This document shows, in pieces, positions 7,311-15,216 of a DNA stretch of 15,967 nucleotides. The notes beneath the pieces are model-generated. The model ran no database searches. It was given only the letters and a program-made list of their open reading frames with translations, and was not told the DNA's origin. Each line of letters begins with the position of its first letter. Within the stretch, counting starts at the first letter, position 1. The DNA comes from Eubacterium sp. (GTDB lineage Bacteria > Bacillota_A > Clostridia > Lachnospirales > Lachnospiraceae). The translations under genes and the position numbers were made by a program. The stretch lies in assembly GCA_023663915.1 (NCBI GenBank), contig JAMPGN010000086.1, positions 1-15,967 of the forward strand. The letters run 5' to 3'.

Positions 7311-8501
7311 ATGATCTATAGGGAACACTACATCAAGCCTGTCCGGGAATTTTATGAATCAGATCTGATCAAGATCATCACCGGTATCCGCCGCTGTGGT
7401 AAATCTGTCATTTTGGAACAGATCATGCAGGAAATCAGCCAGAAAAGCGATAATATCATTTATTTGAATTTTGAGGACAAACGTGTGTCTGCAAATATCA
7501 CAAATGCAAATGCGCTGATTGAATATGTAGAGAATCACCGCAAAACAGGAAAATGTTATCTGTTCTTTGACGAAATACAAGTTCTTGAAGGCTGGCAAGA
7601 TGCCTGTAAAACACTGCGCCTTTACGATTATTCACTCTTTATCACAGGTTCTAACTCGAAACTTTTATCGAGTGAATTTACAAAAGAACTCAGTGGAAGA
7701 TATGTTTCATTTCGCATTCGCCCATTTATTTACAAGGAGATTGCGGAATATGCACAGGAACTCAACAAAGAAGTCTCTATCACTGACTATTTAATCTGGG
7801 GCGGCTTTCCCAAGCGATTTGAATTTAACACCCTCGACGCACAGAGGCTATACCTCAACGATTTAGACGATACAATCATCCTAAATGACCTTATGCACCG
7901 CTACAATATCCGCAAAGAAACTTTGTTCAAAAACCTCGTGAATTATGTATTGCGCTCTAACAGCCGAATTTTTTCCGCAAAATCAATTCACGATTATATG
8001 AAAAAGGAACACGAATCCTGCTCTGTAAACACCATCATGAAATATCTCGATTATCTGGAAGAAGCATACATTATCGAACCAGTCAGACAGTATTCTACGA
8101 AATCCAAGAAAATACTAAGTTTTTATATGAAGATATACAATGCCGACGTCGCTTTCAATTCGCTTCGATGCCTGGATAATCATTTTGACCTCACGCACAA
8201 TCTGGAAAACATCATTTATAATGAACTTCTCTATATGGGCTATGATCTATGGGTATATAACAATGCCGGAAAAGAAATTGACTTCCTAGCCGTCCGTGAC
8301 AGCAAAAAATACTTTGTCCAGGTGTCATACAGTGTGGCGGATGACAAGGCATATGCGAGAGAATTTGAGGCATTTAAAAATATCGATCGTCTATCACAGA
8401 AGATTCTGATAACAAATGATGACATTGACTATTCCACAAGTGCTGTACGCCATATTAAACTAAAAGATTTTCTACTTATGGAGAGTCTGGGAGAATTCTA
8501 A
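7311..8501 (+). CDS. AAA_14/DUF4143 family ATP-binding protein
   Basis: 396 residues, typical of the family. The N-terminal AAA domain has Walker A GIRRCGKS (25-32), Walker B YLFFDEIQ (83-90), sensor-like [10 protein letters not shown] (111-120) and LSGRY with R130. A winged-helix-like middle (about 200-260) leads to a DUF4143 C-terminal domain, which resembles a PD-(D/E)XK nuclease fold. Here it reads E305, D324 in KEIDFLAV, then VQVSYS (336-341). The usual ExK is therefore QxS, and nuclease activity is doubtful. The family is abundant and patchily spread in gut Bacteroidota and Clostridia, and its function is not established. The gene is visibly AT-richer than its neighbours. It lies in opposite orientation between the aldolase and mtnA-like genes, suggesting later insertion. 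The start has a good AAGGAG site. It overlaps the end of the mtnA-like gene by 4 bases. Confidence 0.92.
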   Translation: MIYREHYIKPVREFYESDLIKIITGIRRCGKSVILEQIMQEISQKSDNIIYLNFEDKRVSANITNANALIEYVENHRKTGKCYLFFDEIQVLEGWQDACKTLRLYDYSLFITGSNSKLLSSEFTKELSGRYVSFRIRPFIYKEIAEYAQELNKEVSITDYLIWGGFPKRFEFNTLDAQRLYLNDLDDTIILNDLMHRYNIRKETLFKNLVNYVLRSNSRIFSAKSIHDYMKKEHESCSVNTIMKYLDYLEEAYIIEPVRQYSTKSKKILSFYMKIYNADVAFNSLRCLDNHFDLTHNLENIIYNELLYMGYDLWVYNNAGKEIDFLAVRDSKKYFVQVSYSVADDKAYAREFEAFKNIDRLSQKILITNDDIDYSTSAVRHIKLKDFLLMESLGEF

Positions 8502-8512
8502 TTCTCCCAGAC
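8485..8512. terminator. Perfect 12-bp hairpin shared by two convergent gene ends
   Basis: GTCTGGGAGAAT (8485-8496) and ATTCTCCCAGAC (8501-8512) pair perfectly around the loop TCTA (8497-8500). The loop plus one base contains both stop codons: TAA (8499-8501) of the ATPase gene and TAG (8500-8498) of the mtnA-like gene. No T-run follows directly on either strand; T5 at 8525-8529 on the plus strand is 12 bases away. It may act as a bidirectional terminator or an RNA-stabilising end, but it is not a canonical intrinsic terminator. Confidence 0.6.
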
Positions 8513-9607
8513 CGCTCCGCCACCTTTTTGCTTCTTCTCAAAAATCTCTCTCAACGATTCCGTATAAGGCTCCCTTGCGATCCCGTATTCCGTCACGATA
8601 CCCGCAATCAAGTCATGATCCGTCACGTCAAATGCCGGATTAAAGACTTTCACTCCCACAGGAGCCATCGGCTTTTCATACCACATATCTGTCACTTCAT
8701 GCGCCGGACGCTGCTCGATCGTGATTTCTGCACCGGTGGGCGTATTCATATCGATCGTCGAAGTGGGCGCGCAGATATACACCGGCACATGGTAACGCTT
8801 CGCCACCGTTGCCACCACGGACGTTCCGATCTTATTGGCGGTATCACCGTTCGCCGCCACACGGTCACAGCCCACAAACACGGCGTTAACCCAGCCGTTT
8901 TTCATGACGGTAGCGGACATATTGTCACAGATCAGCGTCACATCTACCCCCGAAGAATACAATTCATAGGATGTCAGCCTTGCCCCCTGCAGCAGCGGTC
9001 TCGTCTCATCCGCAAAAACACGGAAGTGATAGCCCCGCTCCTGTCCCAGATAGATCGGCGCAGTTGCCGTGCCATACTTACAGGTTGCAAGCTGCCCTGC
9101 ATTACAGTGTGTGAGAATGCCATCCCCCGGCTTAACGAGCGATAATCCATATTCACCGATCGCCTTGCACACCCGGATATCCTCTTCTTTCATGGCAATG
9201 GACTCTGCCTTTAGTTTCTGCTTGATCTCACTCACAGGCAGTTCCTTATTTGCGATACATACCTGTTCCATCCGGTTTAACGCCCACGATAAGTTGACCG
9301 CTGTTGGTCTGGCGGAATTTAAATATTCCTTCTGCTTACAGAACTCCGTATAAAACACATCATAATCTTGTGTCTCAATTCCCTTCGCCAGCAGATAGAT
9401 TCCAAATGCCGCCGCCACGCCGATCGCGGGCGCACCGCGCACCTTCAACAGATAAATGGCGTTCCATATCTCCTCCCCGGTACGCAGGCTGATCAGTTCC
9501 GCCTTTCCTGGAAGAAGCGTCTGGTCTAAGATCACCAGCGCACTGTTCTCATCATCCAGCGCCACCGTCTCATATTCCATAATATTTTTGTTCTCATTCC
9601 TATTCAT
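8498..9607 (-). CDS. mtnA: S-methyl-5-thioribose-1-phosphate isomerase-like protein (MtnA/DrdI)
   Basis: 369 residues, against about 350 for MtnA. It belongs to the eIF2B-related sugar-phosphate isomerases that turn an aldose 1-phosphate into a ketose 1-phosphate. Visible are RGAPAIG (57-63), [13 protein letters not shown] (98-110), the catalytic cysteine C168 in [25 protein letters not shown] (198-212), and the catalytic aspartate D248 in [18 protein letters not shown]. The substrate may be 5-methylthioribose 1-phosphate (methionine salvage) or 5-deoxyribose 1-phosphate; sequence alone does not separate them. The start at 9607 has GGGAGGAG about 12 bases upstream. The longer reading from a GTG at 9655 would translate this site. 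A second in-frame ATG at 9580 is possible. It follows the last permease gene by 67 bp, so read-through from the ABC operon is possible. No mtnK, mtnN or mtnP gene lies in the window. Confidence 0.9.
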   Translation of the reverse strand: MNRNENKNIMEYETVALDDENSALVILDQTLLPGKAELISLRTGEEIWNAIYLLKVRGAPAIGVAAAFGIYLLAKGIETQDYDVFYTEFCKQKEYLNSARPTAVNLSWALNRMEQVCIANKELPVSEIKQKLKAESIAMKEEDIRVCKAIGEYGLSLVKPGDGILTHCNAGQLATCKYGTATAPIYLGQERGYHFRVFADETRPLLQGARLTSYELYSSGVDVTLICDNMSATVMKNGWVNAVFVGCDRVAANGDTANKIGTSVVATVAKRYHVPVYICAPTSTIDMNTPTGAEITIEQRPAHEVTDMWYEKPMAPVGVKVFNPAFDVTDHDLIAGIVTEYGIAREPYTESLREIFEKKQKGGGAVWEN

Positions 9608-9647
9608 ATCGTTTGTTTTCTCCTCCCTATTCCTCTGGTTATGACAT

Positions 9648-9683
9648 GAAATCACTCCACAACATGACTTTACTCTACAACAT
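9648..9683 (-). repeat. Tandem 18-bp repeat at the permease stop codon
   Basis: Minus-strand copies ATGTTGTAGAGTAAAGTC (9683-9666) and ATGTTGTGGAGTGATTTC (9665-9648) lie head to tail and match at 14 of 18 positions. The first copy contains the TAG stop of the permease gene; the second has TGG in its place. Confidence 0.6.
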
Positions 9684-10877
9684 CAGATAGTACGTCACCG
9701 GAAACAATTTCTCTAACACCGCAAAGACTGGCAGATACGTCGCCAGTCTGACGAACACCGGCGCACACACGAGACTTCCCAGCGACAGGATCGGAATCGC
9801 CGCCGCCACTGCCTCCTGTCTTTTCAATAGGATTCCGAGCAGCCCACAGTATATTACGACAATACATTGATATATGAACAATCGCCCGATCTGGATTGCC
9901 CATGTACCCACACTCCACGTCGATAATATTTTACCAACGGAAAGATCACCACCGCAATAGCGTATTCCATCGGATATCCACAGACATAGCAGAACCGCCA
10001 GTGAGACAAAAATCGTCGGCAGCCATACATCGACTATATAAGTCAATCTATTGGGTGCTATCCGTTCAAATCTTTTTTCCTGTCTATCCCTGTCATATTC
10101 TAACATGCCGCACATGCCGCTGATAAAAATAACCACCGCAAATACCCCTTTTATGGGGAAGACAGATGTGTCAGTTATAACACGGTTGTCAGAACTGTAT
10201 TGACTATTTTGGTCGCCGTTCTCATACTCAAATCCAAAGGTACTGTTATCCACCAGATGACTCTCGTATGCTTCTTGTGCAAATCTCACAAATTCATCTT
10301 TTTCACTGTCTGCCGCATCTTTGACAGCAGCATTCTCTGTCCCTTCCTGCGGCATCATACCGAAATCTGTGTTCCATATCCCTTCCGCAAATGCCCGCAT
10401 ATAATCCTCGTAGCACTGCTCGGAATACAGTTTAAATATCACGCCGCCGATGCGCTCTTTTGCTATTCCTGTAATACTGCTCGCAGATGTCTCATAGACG
10501 ATAACAGTCTTTGTCCAGTTCCGCTCCTTTACTCTCTCCACGATATCCGCCCCGATCACAAAACCACAGTCCGCCTCAGATTTCATCACGCTTCGCTCCA
10601 CTGCCATCCCATCCTCACAGAACTCGAACTTTAAAACGCTCTCTTCTTCCAAACGGCGCAGTTCTTCTATCATCTGCCTGCTCCATGCACCGTCTTCCAC
10701 ACAAACCGTCACCACCGCACCGCTCTGTCCGTCGCGCTCCATCAAGCCGACCGCATAGCCGAGCAGCGGTATCAGCACAATCAAACCGATATACGCCGGC
10801 TGTTTCCACAACCGTTTCGCGAGAAGACCTATCCATATCCAATATTGTCTGAATCTTCCGGTTTTCTTTTCTTTCAT
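9675..10877 (-). CDS. ABC-2 type permease, second subunit
   Basis: 400 residues. A cytoplasmic basic N-terminus leads to a membrane segment at about 27-46 ([19 protein letters not shown]) and an extracytoplasmic domain of roughly 190 residues. Four more membrane segments follow, near 243-262 ([16 protein letters not shown]), 282-302 ([16 protein letters not shown]), 328-350 and 354-376. This is the ABC2_membrane_3 type layout. It should pair with the permease at 11038-12291 and the ATPase at 14390-15094. It ends in [11 protein letters not shown], just where related permeases continue into a last membrane helix, so it appears C-terminally short. The start has AGGGA 11 bases upstream, and an 11-codon reading frame (10909-10874) ends in an ATGA overlap with it. 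Function of the family is clear; substrate is unknown. Confidence 0.85.
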   Translation of the reverse strand: MKEKKTGRFRQYWIWIGLLAKRLWKQPAYIGLIVLIPLLGYAVGLMERDGQSGAVVTVCVEDGAWSRQMIEELRRLEEESVLKFEFCEDGMAVERSVMKSEADCGFVIGADIVERVKERNWTKTVIVYETSASSITGIAKERIGGVIFKLYSEQCYEDYMRAFAEGIWNTDFGMMPQEGTENAAVKDAADSEKDEFVRFAQEAYESHLVDNSTFGFEYENGDQNSQYSSDNRVITDTSVFPIKGVFAVVIFISGMCGMLEYDRDRQEKRFERIAPNRLTYIVDVWLPTIFVSLAVLLCLWISDGIRYCGGDLSVGKILSTWSVGTWAIQIGRLFIYQCIVVIYCGLLGILLKRQEAVAAAIPILSLGSLVCAPVFVRLATYLPVFAVLEKLFPVTYYLML

Positions 10878-11037
10878 TTATTTTTCAATCCCTTATAAAA
10901 CAGTTCCATATTTTCAGAATGATAATCCTTTATGACCACATTTTGCTTCCACAAGTGTAACCTCACATAACAATTTATATGTCACTACCGCTATAATCTC
11001 TCTGAACAGCTTGCGTACTTTTAAAGTTATAATTTTT

Positions 11038-12291
11038 CTACAATGAACCTCGTCTTCGCAATGCATACGCCGCAATGCCAAACATCACTGTATAGCACAG
11101 CATACCTACAACACACTGTCTGAGAATCCCGCTCTGGTATCCGCACAAGACACTCCCCGCCGCCTGAATCAGATATGCTGTCGGGAGCTTATCGCCTACA
11201 CTCTGCATTACTTTTGGCAAAAACACGGAAGGAACCAGCCCACCAGACAGATAGACCATCATCACGGAAAGCAGAAAGATTATCAGAATCGCTCCGCTCC
11301 TGCTGCCCGCCAGACTGTAAATCAGATAAATAAAAGTAGCGGCTGTGACCACGATCAGCAGCACAACTCCTACCTGCGCCCCAGCGTGCAGGCTTTTCCC
11401 ACTGCCCATCAAAGACGCGGCAACCCTTTTTGCCATTTCCGGCGCAAACATCCCAGCGATCTTAAGCATGACCCATCCGGCGCACATCAACAATCCCATA
11501 CACAAAAAACCGCACAGCCACTTGCAAAAACATTGCCAAGCCTCGCCTGTTCCCTGCCGTGACAACTGTTTGCGGAAAGCCAGCGGTTCGCGCTGCACAA
11601 CAGGATACACTGCCATTCCGCTTAATAGCAGGAATAAAATTGCACCGGATGCCGCATAGAATTGTATGACACTCATTTTTCCGGTAGCGGACACCGTCTC
11701 GTCCCGGTAGATTGCCAGCCGGTCGAGGGCAAATGCCAGATTATAGCTGTCGATCTCACCCTGCATAACGGACAAACGTTCCATGATTCCGTATTCCGCC
11801 GCCGTATCATATGCCCCGTAAACCTGTGCCTGTGCCACCTGCAAAAGTCCCGCGCCCGACTCGGTCAGTTCCTTGAAAAGAAATGCTTCCAATCCGGCAT
11901 TTTTCGGAAAAAGGACTTCCACGGACGGGTTTGTCCCATTCATGATGCCCTCGACAAGCTGATCTGGCAGGACGATCAACGCCGCGATCTCTCCTTTGTC
12001 TAATGCCTGCATTCCTTCCGCATCATCCATCTGCACAAAATGGCATACCTGCGCGGCACTCTCCAAATTTTCCACATATCCAAGCGCCATCCGGGTCATT
12101 GCATTCTCTTCCCGCACCACGACCCCGATATCCGCCTTGACCGCCAATGGCTCTTTTTCCATTGCCTTTGCACCACAAAAAGCAATCGCGCCTATGAGTG
12201 CCATAAGCATGATTGCCTGCAATAACATACGTGGGAACATCCCGACCATTTTTTTCAGTTCTACATACAGATACCGTATCTTCTGCCCCAT
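11038..12291 (-). CDS. ABC-2 type permease, first subunit
   Basis: 417 residues with the ABC2_membrane_3 layout. A first membrane helix at about 20-41 (PRMLLQAIMLMALIGAIAF) is followed by an extracytoplasmic domain of about 165 residues (IGVVVREENAMTRM...DRLAIYRDETVSA). Then come five or six helices, including ILFLLLSGMAVYPVV, CGFLCMGLLMCAGWVML, VGVVLLIVVTAATFIYLIY, AILIIFLLSVMMVYLSGGL and VGMLCYTVMFGIAAYAL. It ends in a basic tail (RRRGSL). In YhgE/Pip-like and drug- or peptide-export ABC systems such proteins form the channel with an ATPase partner. The start lies only 5 bases after the stop of the small gene upstream, so translational coupling is likely; GGAAGG sits about 10 bases before the ATG. 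A 160-bp gap separates it from the second permease. Confidence 0.87.
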   Translation of the reverse strand: MGQKIRYLYVELKKMVGMFPRMLLQAIMLMALIGAIAFCGAKAMEKEPLAVKADIGVVVREENAMTRMALGYVENLESAAQVCHFVQMDDAEGMQALDKGEIAALIVLPDQLVEGIMNGTNPSVEVLFPKNAGLEAFLFKELTESGAGLLQVAQAQVYGAYDTAAEYGIMERLSVMQGEIDSYNLAFALDRLAIYRDETVSATGKMSVIQFYAASGAILFLLLSGMAVYPVVQREPLAFRKQLSRQGTGEAWQCFCKWLCGFLCMGLLMCAGWVMLKIAGMFAPEMAKRVAASLMGSGKSLHAGAQVGVVLLIVVTAATFIYLIYSLAGSRSGAILIIFLLSVMMVYLSGGLVPSVFLPKVMQSVGDKLPTAYLIQAAGSVLCGYQSGILRQCVVGMLCYTVMFGIAAYALRRRGSL

Positions 12292-12296
12292 AGAAT

Positions 12297-12527
12297 TTAC
12301 GCCTTCCGGTCAGGTTCCCCTGCATTCATATCTGTGTACATATCGAGCAGACCTACCGTTTCCGACGCGGGTCTGCCGTACATATTACAGCACTTATGAG
12401 AAACCGTCTTGCTCTGCTCCTCTTTTTCATCAAACGTGATACTCATACGGTATACGCCCTGCGTAGATTCCGTATCCAAATGTTTCATGATCTCCTCGAT
12501 CATAGCGTCCTGCCCTGCATCGCCCAT
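12297..12527 (-). CDS. Small conserved-looking protein of unknown function in the ABC operon
   Basis: 76 residues from the ATG at 12527 (80 if read from 12539). I do not recognise a family with confidence. It is mostly polar, with a helical start (MIEEIMKHLD), a likely beta strand (GVYRMSITFDE), a basic KTVSHKCCNMYGRP segment with adjacent cysteines, and an acidic end (LLDMYTDMNAGEPD). There is no signal peptide or membrane segment. AAAGGAG directly abuts the ATG at 12539, leaving no spacing. The ATG at 12527, 12 bases on, is therefore the likelier start. It ends 5 bases before the first permease gene, the strongest argument that it is translated. It could be a small regulator or accessory of the transporter; this is inference from position. 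Confidence 0.6.
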   Translation of the reverse strand: MGDAGQDAMIEEIMKHLDTESTQGVYRMSITFDEKEEQSKTVSHKCCNMYGRPASETVGLLDMYTDMNAGEPDRKA

Positions 12528-12540
12528 TGGTAAATACATC

Positions 12541-12591
12541 TCCTTTACAATCTTTCATAGTGAGCATATCTTCTTTACAATATGACATAGT
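12541..12591 (-). repeat. 30-bp-period direct repeat before the small gene
   Basis: Plus-strand 12541-12561 and 12571-12591 match at 17 of 21 positions (core TTTACAAT...CATAGT). In the coding sense each copy reads ACTATG, then ATTGTAAAG with a Shine-Dalgarno-like tail (AAGAAG or AAGGAG). The ribosome-site and start-codon region thus looks duplicated. Confidence 0.6.
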
Positions 12592-12629
12592 AAAAGTCAC
12601 TCTGCAAATAGTTTTCTGCAAAAATTTCC

Positions 12630-14363
12630 CTACCACAACGCATCTAACAGACTGCCATATTCATCATCAATCCGGTCAATAATTTTCTCCCAATCGTACA
12701 TCGACATCTCAAAGAACGCTGTTTTCGGCTCGACGGACGGTTCGATCTTGTCTGTAATTGGTTCTAGTGCAATCTCGCCACTAAGCCGGAAAAGCTCTTC
12801 ATCGTCCATGTCAAAAATCAGCTTATCCAGACAAAACTGTATACTTTCGCCCTTGACGATATCCTCCAAACTTCCCTCCAGCTTCACATCAAAGTCATCC
12901 ACATCATCCATGACAGAAATGGTCATGTCAAACTCATCGCGCACCGCATCGCAGTTCATCACATATTTCATTTTGCCATCGCTGTAGCCGTCAGAATACT
13001 TGAAATCCATCGTCGCCTGGTAGTCTTCCTCGGTCGCACTCTGCACAAGCTGTCCGATGATCTCCCGTGTCTCACCGTCAACGCCTTCCACGCTGAGCTT
13101 GCCTTGTATCTTCTCGATGCTCTTATCCTCTCCCATGAAAAAGAGTTCGCCCGACACAGCCGCCTCCCCATCCAGCATCTCAACCGGATCTTCCAGCAGG
13201 ATGCTATCGATGCGGTTCTTGGAATCAATCTCAAACAAAATGCTTACATCCGAAGAAATCCACTCATCATATTCCTCGAAAATATCCATGCTGTCCGTCA
13301 TTTCATAAACTTCGGCATATTCGTTTATAAAATTCATGACCAGTCGATTTGTCTCTTTCTGTGGAAATGTTACACGGTACAGACCTTTTTCCACCTTTTC
13401 AATCGTCATCCCGTCTTTACAGGCATCCAGGTCACTCTTAAACGCTTTAAATGCCTCCGTAAAACTTTTCCAGTCTTTGATCGAAACCTTATCCTCTGAA
13501 AAGAAATCAATCGAAAAATCTTCCGCATCGCTCTGAGAGAATGCCTCCGCAAGAATAGAATCGTTGAACTGGCTCACGACATTCTCATTCTCAATATACA
13601 TATCCTCTACAAACAATTCAAGGATGGAAAAACAGAATACCTCGTCATCGGCGTAGATATTCAAATGCGCAAAATCGTAATTGTACAGGCTGATAGTCGT
13701 ATCCGCATTCAGTTCCTTTGCGTGCATATCCTTATAAAAATCGGTATCGATCCCAAGTGTCGTCGTTCCTACCATCGGCAGATCCATGGAAAAATCCAGT
13801 CTCGTATCCACATGACAGCCATCCTTTTCCATCATCAGCAAAAGCTCATCACTCCCAATCTTATCCATCATCGGATTTCGCATCTGCGTGATCTCCCTGC
13901 CGATATTCTGAAATCCCTTGCTGATCTTGTACGTCGGAGTGCTTCTGAAATAGAACATCGCACCGACGATTATGGCAATCAGCGCTACGCATATGCACAC
14001 AACGGCAATGATGATCTTTGCTGTGCCTTTTTTCTGCTCCTTTGGTTGATAGGGTGGAATCGGCTGCCCATTCCATCTGCCCTGCGCCTGGTAAGGGTCA
14101 TAGCCGTATTGGTTGTTCTGCGGCTGCTGCCCATATGGATTATACGAACCATTCTGTATCTGTTGCCCGTATGAAGTATGTGCATTATTCTGCGCCGGTT
14201 GTACATACGGATTGTAGGCATCATTCGATTGTGGCTGCTGCCCGTATGCGTTATCCGTATCCGATACACCGGGAATCGGTATCTCTTGTGGCATATAGCC
14301 ATCTATATTATTCTGATTGTTTCCTTCCATCTGTCCCCTCATGCTTTCTTGGTGCTTGCTCAT
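12630..14363 (-). CDS. Single-pass membrane protein with Gln/Asn/Tyr/Pro-rich N-terminus and acidic outer domain
   Basis: 577 residues. Residues 1-110 are low-complexity with repeats such as YNPYGQQPQNN (about 39-95). KEQKKGTAK precedes one membrane helix (116-138), and this positive charge predicts the N-terminus inside. About 435 residues would then lie outside. They are acidic and built from recurring beta-like units (MDLPMVGTTTLGIDTDF, AAVSGELFFMGEDKSIEK, YQATMDFKYSDGYSDGKM, VKLEGSLEDIV), which suggests tandem or duplicated outer subdomains. I do not recognise a function; it resembles Lachnospiraceae proteins with an N-terminal linker, one helix and a large outer domain. It lies 26 bp after the ABC ATPase gene and is probably an accessory or sensor of the transporter. 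Starts at 14363, 14342 and 14330 are all possible. The first has only a weak site (CAGG), while the third has GAGGGG 4-5 bases upstream. Confidence 0.8.
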   Translation of the reverse strand: MSKHQESMRGQMEGNNQNNIDGYMPQEIPIPGVSDTDNAYGQQPQSNDAYNPYVQPAQNNAHTSYGQQIQNGSYNPYGQQPQNNQYGYDPYQAQGRWNGQPIPPYQPKEQKKGTAKIIIAVVCICVALIAIIVGAMFYFRSTPTYKISKGFQNIGREITQMRNPMMDKIGSDELLLMMEKDGCHVDTRLDFSMDLPMVGTTTLGIDTDFYKDMHAKELNADTTISLYNYDFAHLNIYADDEVFCFSILELFVEDMYIENENVVSQFNDSILAEAFSQSDAEDFSIDFFSEDKVSIKDWKSFTEAFKAFKSDLDACKDGMTIEKVEKGLYRVTFPQKETNRLVMNFINEYAEVYEMTDSMDIFEEYDEWISSDVSILFEIDSKNRIDSILLEDPVEMLDGEAAVSGELFFMGEDKSIEKIQGKLSVEGVDGETREIIGQLVQSATEEDYQATMDFKYSDGYSDGKMKYVMNCDAVRDEFDMTISVMDDVDDFDVKLEGSLEDIVKGESIQFCLDKLIFDMDDEELFRLSGEIALEPITDKIEPSVEPKTAFFEMSMYDWEKIIDRIDDEYGSLLDALW

Positions 14364-14389
14364 ACATAATATACCTGTTTCAGAAGAAA

Positions 14390-15094
14390 CTAAAACAGCC
14401 TGACCAAGGCTTCTCCACGCAATCTATGATCCACCTGATCCAACCGTCCATTCTTCATAACGTACACTTTGTTGCACAGATCCAGTTCGCTCTCTTCATG
14501 CGTGGTAATGACCACCGTGCCTTTGCGTGAAAGATATGCCTGCAGATACCTGCGTATGTCCTCTTTACAGACGAGATCCAGAGCCGCGCTCGGCTCGTCT
14601 AACAATAACACCGGCGGCATGCCTGCCATAGCAATCCCGATGCTTACCCGCTTCTTCATTCCGCCTGACAATTTACTCACCTGTTTCTTGACAAACCCGT
14701 TAATTCCCAATAAATTTAGAAACCCTCGTTCCAATTCCTGCGCAAGTTTCCGCTTATCGGGATACCATAATCTCAGATTATCATAAACGGTCAGTTCCGG
14801 AATCAACGGATTCTCCTGTGGAACGTATCCGGTCATCCCGCGAATCACTTCCATGTCTGCACGCATCCGCCCGCCGTCGGAATCACTCCATGCTTTTCTT
14901 CCATAGTAAAGCACTTCGCCTGATCCTGGTTTTAAAGTACCAGCCAGAACTGACAAAAGTGTCGATTTCCCACACCCGTTCGCACCTACGACCGCGATAC
15001 ATTCACCCCGCATTGCCGTAAAAGATGCGCCTTTGAGAATCTGCTTTTTACCATATGAACTTGTAATGTCCGTCACCGTAATCATTTGCTCCAT
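14390..15094 (-). CDS. ABC transporter ATP-binding protein
   Basis: 234 residues, a complete nucleotide-binding domain. Visible are Walker A GANGCGKST (37-45), the Q-loop VPQENP with Q93, signature LSGGM (142-146), Walker B VLLLDEP (162-168, D166 and E167) and the H-loop TTHEE with H199. It should power the two ABC-2 permeases downstream in the same direction (12291-11038 and 10877-9675), most likely as an exporter. It is the first gene of the set. The start at 15094 lacks a Shine-Dalgarno site, and an extended -10 lies only 6 bases upstream. A second in-frame ATG is at 15085, after GGAGCAA. The ATPase call is certain; the substrate cannot be told. Confidence 0.95.
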   Translation of the reverse strand: MEQMITVTDITSSYGKKQILKGASFTAMRGECIAVVGANGCGKSTLLSVLAGTLKPGSGEVLYYGRKAWSDSDGGRMRADMEVIRGMTGYVPQENPLIPELTVYDNLRLWYPDKRKLAQELERGFLNLLGINGFVKKQVSKLSGGMKKRVSIGIAMAGMPPVLLLDEPSAALDLVCKEDIRRYLQAYLSRKGTVVITTHEESELDLCNKVYVMKNGRLDQVDHRLRGEALVRLF

Positions 15095-15100
15095 GTTTCT

Positions 15101-15109
15101 ATAGTAACA
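15101..15109 (-). promoter_or_regulatory. Candidate extended -10 promoter of the ABC operon
   Basis: The minus strand reads TGT TACTAT, with the -10 at 15106-15101 and a poor -35 (TTTTCT, 15129-15124, 17-bp spacer). Transcription would then start at or next to the ATG at 15094, giving a leaderless message. An alternative weak pair further upstream starts with TTGATA around 15159-15164. Confidence 0.3.
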
Positions 15110-15216
15110 CAGGTTTGAGCAAAAGAAAACGCTTTATGAAATCTGCGGTAAAACTACTATCAAATATTCTTTCACACTCAATTAGAACGACATTTTTTCA
15201 CATCATACTGCTACAG

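Noticed and set aside
8528..9145. 205-codon plus-strand frame opposite mtnA
   Set aside because: His/Arg/Cys-rich translation typical of an antisense shadow; the opposite strand encodes an intact MtnA-like enzyme.
9608..9655. GTG start for mtnA at 9655
   Set aside because: The frame would read through GGGAGGAG, the evident ribosome site for the ATG at 9607.
13665..14174. Plus-strand frame opposite the 577-residue protein
   Set aside because: No start signals, and its composition is that of an antisense shadow over a repetitive gene.
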